Part shown: positions 4,963 to 5,136 of the stretch, piece by piece
Layout of the letters: every line of letters begins with the position of its first letter
Numbering within the stretch: the stretch's first letter is position 1
Source of the DNA: Dehalococcoidia bacterium
GTDB taxonomy: Bacteria; Chloroflexota; Dehalococcoidia; GIF9; UBA5629
Reading direction: 5' to 3'
DNA length: 5,136 nucleotides
Assembly: GCA_041653995.1 (NCBI GenBank)
Contig: JBAZEK010000035.1
Coordinates: 1-5,136, forward strand
Made by a program: the position numbers and the translations under genes
The notes under the pieces: model-generated
Databases searched by the model: none
Told to the model about the DNA's origin: nothing
Seen by the model: the letters and a program-made list of their open reading frames with translations, nothing else

Positions 4963-5059
4963 GGCAACGCCCGCTTGCCCCAGGCCGCAGTTTTCATGGA
5001 AAGGATGTTTTTTGGGCCCGTTTTGCTGTATGATATCGCCTAGAAACGGGAGGCACCCA

Positions 5060-5136
5060 ATGCGGCAGTCTAGCGTGGAAACAGGGGCGGTAACAGGCAG
5101 GGTAGAAGCGGGCGGCAGGAACATGTCGGGCAATAC
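5060..5136 (+). CDS. Start of a divergent plus-strand gene (partial)
   Basis: An ATG at 5060-5062 has GGGAGG 6 nt upstream and opens a frame that runs to the window edge (25 codons, starting M-R-Q-S-S-V-E-T-G). The visible part is rich in Gly, Val and Arg and is not recognisable. A possible -10 box TATGAT lies about 26 nt upstream. The strong SD is the main evidence; the overlapping minus-strand frame at 4951-5133 has no SD and is not preferred. Confidence 0.5.
   Translation, partial: MRQSSVETGAVTGRVEAGGRNMSGN

Larger units (their letters stand above)
4866..5059. other. Divergent intergenic regulatory region
   Basis: About 194 bases between the minus-strand operon and a plus-strand gene start. 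It holds the operon promoter, the phased A-tracts, an inverted repeat GGCAA-7-TTGCC (4963-4967 and 4975-4979) that could be an operator, a GGGCCC palindrome (5014-5019) flanked by T-runs, and a possible plus-strand -10 box TATGAT (5029-5034) that lacks a convincing -35. Confidence 0.55.

Noticed and set aside
4951..5133. Minus-strand 60-codon frame upstream of the operon promoter
   Set aside because: No SD before its start, it would overlap the A-tracts and promoter region, and the opposite strand has a strong SD and ATG at 5060.
1..5136. tRNA genes, CRISPR arrays, insertion sequences
   Set aside because: No cloverleaf-like segment, no regularly spaced repeats and no transposase or terminal inverted repeats were seen on either strand.

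Overview
The window reads as part of a bacteriophage or prophage genome. The evidence is a dense block of small genes on the minus strand with very short gaps, almost all with clear Shine-Dalgarno (SD) sites, and with phage-type contents: a DUF932 protein, a small sigma-70-like protein, a SleB-type cell wall hydrolase, an SNF2-type helicase and an HNH homing endonuclease. No host marker genes are present, so the host cannot be named. Bacterial-type SD sites and sigma-70-like promoters indicate a bacterial host.

Layout, read in the minus-strand direction (right to left). From 5060 to the right edge lies the start of a plus-strand gene, divergent from everything else. The intergenic region 4866-5059 carries a good minus-strand promoter (4913-4941) with phased A-tracts behind it. 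Then follow an unknown 89-aa protein (4596-4865), the DUF932 protein (3596-4567), a hairpin (3558-3580), the sigma-like protein (3024-3548), a pyrimidine-dimer-glycosylase/MSMEG_6728-like protein (2550-2990), the SleB-like hydrolase (2136-2537), an unknown 83-aa protein (1883-2134), and an SNF2 helicase in two pieces (1257-1898 and 20-406). The pieces are separated by an AT-rich HNH/NUMOD3 endonuclease gene (381-1124) with its own promoter-like sequence and a foldable leader (1125-1256).

The most interesting locus is the helicase. Its N-terminal half (Q motif, Walker A) ends at a stop directly after the point where the family alignment should run into motif II. Motif II (DEVH) and motif III (SGTP) appear about 850 bases further on, after the endonuclease. 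The second half has its own SD site and ATG, embedded in the tail of the endonuclease gene. This fits a gene split by a homing endonuclease without an intron, with the halves made as separate polypeptides, better than a spliced group I intron, although splicing is not excluded. The second half also stops at an amber codon where the family normally continues into the C-terminal helicase domain, and the frame stays helicase-like in the few codons visible beyond it. So the gene is either decaying, suppressed or recoded at TAG, or continued by yet another unit outside the window.

The remaining genes look intact and probably form one transcription unit from the promoter at 4913-4941, with translational coupling at several junctions.
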